Shown: positions 31,817 to 33,625 of the stretch, one piece after another
Layout of the letters: every line of letters starts with the position of its first letter
Numbering within the stretch: position 1 is the stretch's first letter
Assembly: GCA_017399555.1 (NCBI GenBank)
Contig: JAFQBW010000039.1
Location: 1-33,625 of the forward strand
Length of the DNA: 33,625 nt
Origin: Methanocorpusculum sp.
Lineage (GTDB): Archaea > Halobacteriota > Methanomicrobia > Methanomicrobiales > Methanocorpusculaceae
Direction of reading: 5' to 3'
The notes under the pieces: generated by a model
Told to the model about the DNA's origin: nothing
The model's input: only the letters and a program-made list of their open reading frames with translations
Databases searched by the model: none
Translations under genes and position numbers: made by a program

Positions 31817-32731
31817 ATGAAGGATTTTCTCTCTATCTCTGACCTCACCCCTGAGGCATACGATGATATCTTAACCCTCGCCGCCCGGATGAAACGCCAG
31901 CGCTCCGCAGGTGTTCCGCATCCATATCTTGCCGGAAAGAACCTCGGTATGATTTTCGAGAAGGCATCCACCAGAACCCGTATCTCCTTCGATGTGGGAA
32001 TGCACGAGCTTGGAGGTTACGCTCTCTACTTAAACTCCAAAGACACCCAGCTCGGCCGCGGAGAGACGGTGCCGGATACAGCACGAGTAATGTCTCGTTT
32101 CCTGCAGGGTGTTATCATGCGTACCTATAAGCATGAGACGATTACCGAGTTTGCAAAATACGCCAGCATTCCGGTTATCAACGCATTATCCGACAAGGAA
32201 CACCCGTGCCAGATTATGGCTGACTCGTTAACGCTGAAGGAGAAGTTCGGCGAGTTAGACGGTCTTCGCATTGCCTGGATTGGCGACGGAAACAATGTGG
32301 CAAACTCTCTTATCATGGCCTCGGTGCAGACCGGCATGGAAATCGCGGTCAGCACGCCGAAAGGATACGAGCCGGACCCGGAGGCGGTTTCCTTTGCAAA
32401 AGAGAACGGCGGAAAGGTCGTGTTCTACGATGACCCGGTTGATGCGGTCAGCGATTCCCACGCAATCTACACTGACACCTGGATTTCCATGGGTGAAGAG
32501 GACATCAAGGATGAGAAGCTGAAGGACTTTGTCGGCTACCAGTTAAACATGGACCTGCTGAAGAAAGCTGCCGACGATGCGCTGGTTCTCCACTGTCTGC
32601 CGGCACACAGAGGCGAGGAGATTACGGATGATGTTATCGACTCACTGCAGAGCGGTGTCTGGGATCAGGCAGAGAACAGACTGCACGCCCAGAAGGCAAT
32701 CCTCGTCCGCCTGTTAAACCATGAACTCTGA
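31817..32731 (+). CDS. argF: Ornithine carbamoyltransferase
   Basis: ArgF converts ornithine and carbamoyl phosphate to citrulline in arginine synthesis. The 304 aa show the carbamoyl-phosphate site STRTRISFDVGM, the HPCQIMADSLTL block and the ornithine-binding HCLPAHRGEEI; domain lengths are normal. A cotranscript with purD and the aldolase gene is indicated by the 2-nt gap before and the 11-nt overlap after. Confidence 0.96.
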   Translation: MKDFLSISDLTPEAYDDILTLAARMKRQRSAGVPHPYLAGKNLGMIFEKASTRTRISFDVGMHELGGYALYLNSKDTQLGRGETVPDTARVMSRFLQGVIMRTYKHETITEFAKYASIPVINALSDKEHPCQIMADSLTLKEKFGELDGLRIAWIGDGNNVANSLIMASVQTGMEIAVSTPKGYEPDPEAVSFAKENGGKVVFYDDPVDAVSDSHAIYTDTWISMGEEDIKDEKLKDFVGYQLNMDLLKKAADDALVLHCLPAHRGEEITDDVIDSLQSGVWDQAENRLHAQKAILVRLLNHEL

Positions 32732-33266
32732 GACGCAGGCAGAGTTTACCCGTATTGGACGCCGGCTGTTTTCCGAGCACCTGGTCGGCGGCAACTTCGG
32801 CAATATGAGCAGACTCACGCCGGAAGGGTATTTCATTACCCGCACCGGTTCGTATCTCGATGCAGAGCCGGCAGAGCTGGTCTTAATGCCGAGAAACGGG
32901 AGAATGACGCCCGGGGCTTCCAGTGAATGGCGGGTACATACTGCGGTTTACAATGCAACGGAGCACGAGGCGGTCGTGCATGCCCATCCCCAGCATGCCG
33001 TAGCGCTTTCGCTTCTCTATGATACCATCCGGACCGTTGACAGCGAGGGACAGCTGTTCGCCTCGGAGATTCCGGTGGTGGAAGGTGCCTGCGGCTCGCA
33101 GGCATTAGCCGACGCGGTAGCTGATGCGCTCTGCACCTCGAAGGTTGTCATCGCCAAAGGCCACGGCACGTTTGCCGCGGGAAAGTCGCTGGATGAGGCA
33201 TATCTGTTTACCTCGCTTGCGGAACACTGCTGTAAAGTTCTGTATCTGTTAAAGACAATGCAGTAA
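32721..33266 (+). CDS. Class II aldolase/adducin family (fuculose-phosphate aldolase-like)
   Basis: The 181 aa carry GGNFGNMSRL (phosphate loop), the zinc ligands in VVHAHPQHAVALS and a third His in IAKGHGTFAAG; the catalytic acid is likely in TGSYLDAEPAEL or the following strand. Family members cleave sugar phosphates to dihydroxyacetone phosphate and an aldehyde. A related Methanocaldococcus enzyme makes lactaldehyde for the lactate part of F420, so a role in that pathway is possible. It overlaps argF by 11 nt. Confidence 0.8.
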   Translation: MNSETQAEFTRIGRRLFSEHLVGGNFGNMSRLTPEGYFITRTGSYLDAEPAELVLMPRNGRMTPGASSEWRVHTAVYNATEHEAVVHAHPQHAVALSLLYDTIRTVDSEGQLFASEIPVVEGACGSQALADAVADALCTSKVVIAKGHGTFAAGKSLDEAYLFTSLAEHCCKVLYLLKTMQ

Positions 33267-33272
33267 CCCTGA

Positions 33273-33312
33273 GGCTAAGCCGCAGGGCTTAGCCACTGGT
33301 TTCTGTTTTTTT
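33273..33312 (+). terminator. Hairpin and oligo-T terminator after the aldolase gene
   Basis: A perfect 9-bp stem (33273-33281 with 33286-33294, loop GCAG) starts 6 nt after the stop, and seven T follow at 33306-33312. It ends the purD-argF-aldolase unit. Confidence 0.7.
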
Positions 33313-33410
33313 ATTCTTCTAAGAGTATTCTGATGAGGTATTCCTCTACAATGAGGCATACCCATAGCAGATAGTATAGTGCCCGACGGATTAGGGGGTG
33401 GGAGAGGAGA

Positions 33411-33625
33411 TTAAGCAGACTCTCCGCCAAGCGCCGGAATAGTGTCCGCCCAGATCTCGACTGCGGCAAGCGTTGCGTCCTCTTCGAAGCCGTTGATGAG
33501 CATGTACTCTCTGGTGATGGTGACGGTGAAGGTGTCTTCTCCAAGAGAGCAGGAGAACTTGGCGCTCCAGGTGTCTTCGCTTTCGTCGCGGGAGGAACTG
33601 CCCCCGACTCCTGCGGCGGTTTCGG
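33411..33625 (-). CDS. Partial hypothetical protein, runs off the right edge
   Basis: On the minus strand one frame stays open from the window edge to a TAA at 33411, giving the last 70 residues of a protein. The fragment is acidic and beta-like: after a Gly/Ser stretch it reads DTWSAKFSCSLGEDTFTVTI, then TREYMLINGFEED and AVEIWADTIPALGGESA at the end. Third codon positions are rich in C and G as in the neighbouring genes. The N-terminus and family are not visible. Confidence 0.6.
   Translation of the reverse strand, partial: ETAAGVGGSSSRDESEDTWSAKFSCSLGEDTFTVTITREYMLINGFEEDATLAAVEIWADTIPALGGESA

Noticed and set aside
1-33625. CRISPR array or insertion sequence
   Set aside because: No regularly spaced long repeats, no transposase frame and no terminal inverted repeats were seen. 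The 11-bp array at 8424 is far too short-period for CRISPR.

Overview
The window looks like a stretch of a hydrogenotrophic methanogen chromosome, most plausibly Methanomicrobiales (a Methanocorpusculum-like organism; this is inference). Archaeal and methanogen markers are dense: archaeosine enzymes (TgtA, ArcS), archaeal Pth2, TruD, CobY, NadM, coenzyme F420 synthase subunit CofG, a UPF0058 protein, a COG1340-type coiled-coil protein, and a CdrS-FtsZ pair. Genes are tightly packed, often overlap by ATGA, and many transcription units end in a bare oligo-T tract. Several start codons lie about 26-30 nt from a TATA-like box, as expected for leaderless archaeal transcripts.

Layout. 1-280 is a non-coding, strongly hairpinned stretch. 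281-3915 (minus) is an operon of an AMMECR1 protein, tgtA and arcS. 4007-6695 (plus) holds an ArsD-like Cys-rich protein overlapping a DUF5714 protein, then pth2 and truD. 6703-8279 (minus) has cobY and cobD for cobamide synthesis. 8381-9864 (plus) is the cell-division locus: an array of six 11-bp-phased TGTCAG-like hexamers, the ribbon-helix-helix gene cdrS, and ftsZ. A coiled-coil gene with a TTG start follows at 10265, then tRNA-Glu(UUC) at 11430.

11575-13026 is a small accessory-looking patch: a RecU-like nuclease divergent from a Fic-domain protein with a degenerate active-site motif. It lies just 3' of the tRNA, and a 19/21 inverted copy of the tRNA 3' end lies upstream of the tRNA. 13027-16154 (minus) contains a four-gene overlapping cluster (2-hydroxyacid dehydrogenase, DEDDh exonuclease, MarC membrane protein, membrane-anchored beta-rich protein) and an adjacent paralogue of the last product. 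16217-17367 (minus) is cofG plus a small membrane protein; 17431-18921 (plus) is a cardiolipin synthase. 18995-21184 (minus) encodes an NfnAB/SudAB-like flavoprotein pair. 21316-24195 (minus) is a complete iron/cobalamin-type ABC importer.

24320-26600 (plus) is a TPR protein, larB and nadM; NadM-type enzymes can make the dinucleotide that LarB consumes. Then come superoxide reductase (26790), and on the minus strand a HAD phosphatase, an orphan surface-anchored binding protein and an ADP-ribosylglycohydrolase. 30168-33266 (plus) is UPF0058, then purD-argF-class II aldolase. The window ends inside a minus-strand gene (33411 to the edge) that I could not identify.

The strongest candidates for something undescribed are the helically phased operator array in front of cdrS-ftsZ, the ArsD-like/DUF5714 pair, the tRNA-Glu-linked nuclease/Fic patch and the larB-nadM coupling. 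All functions come from reading motifs by eye; no search was run.
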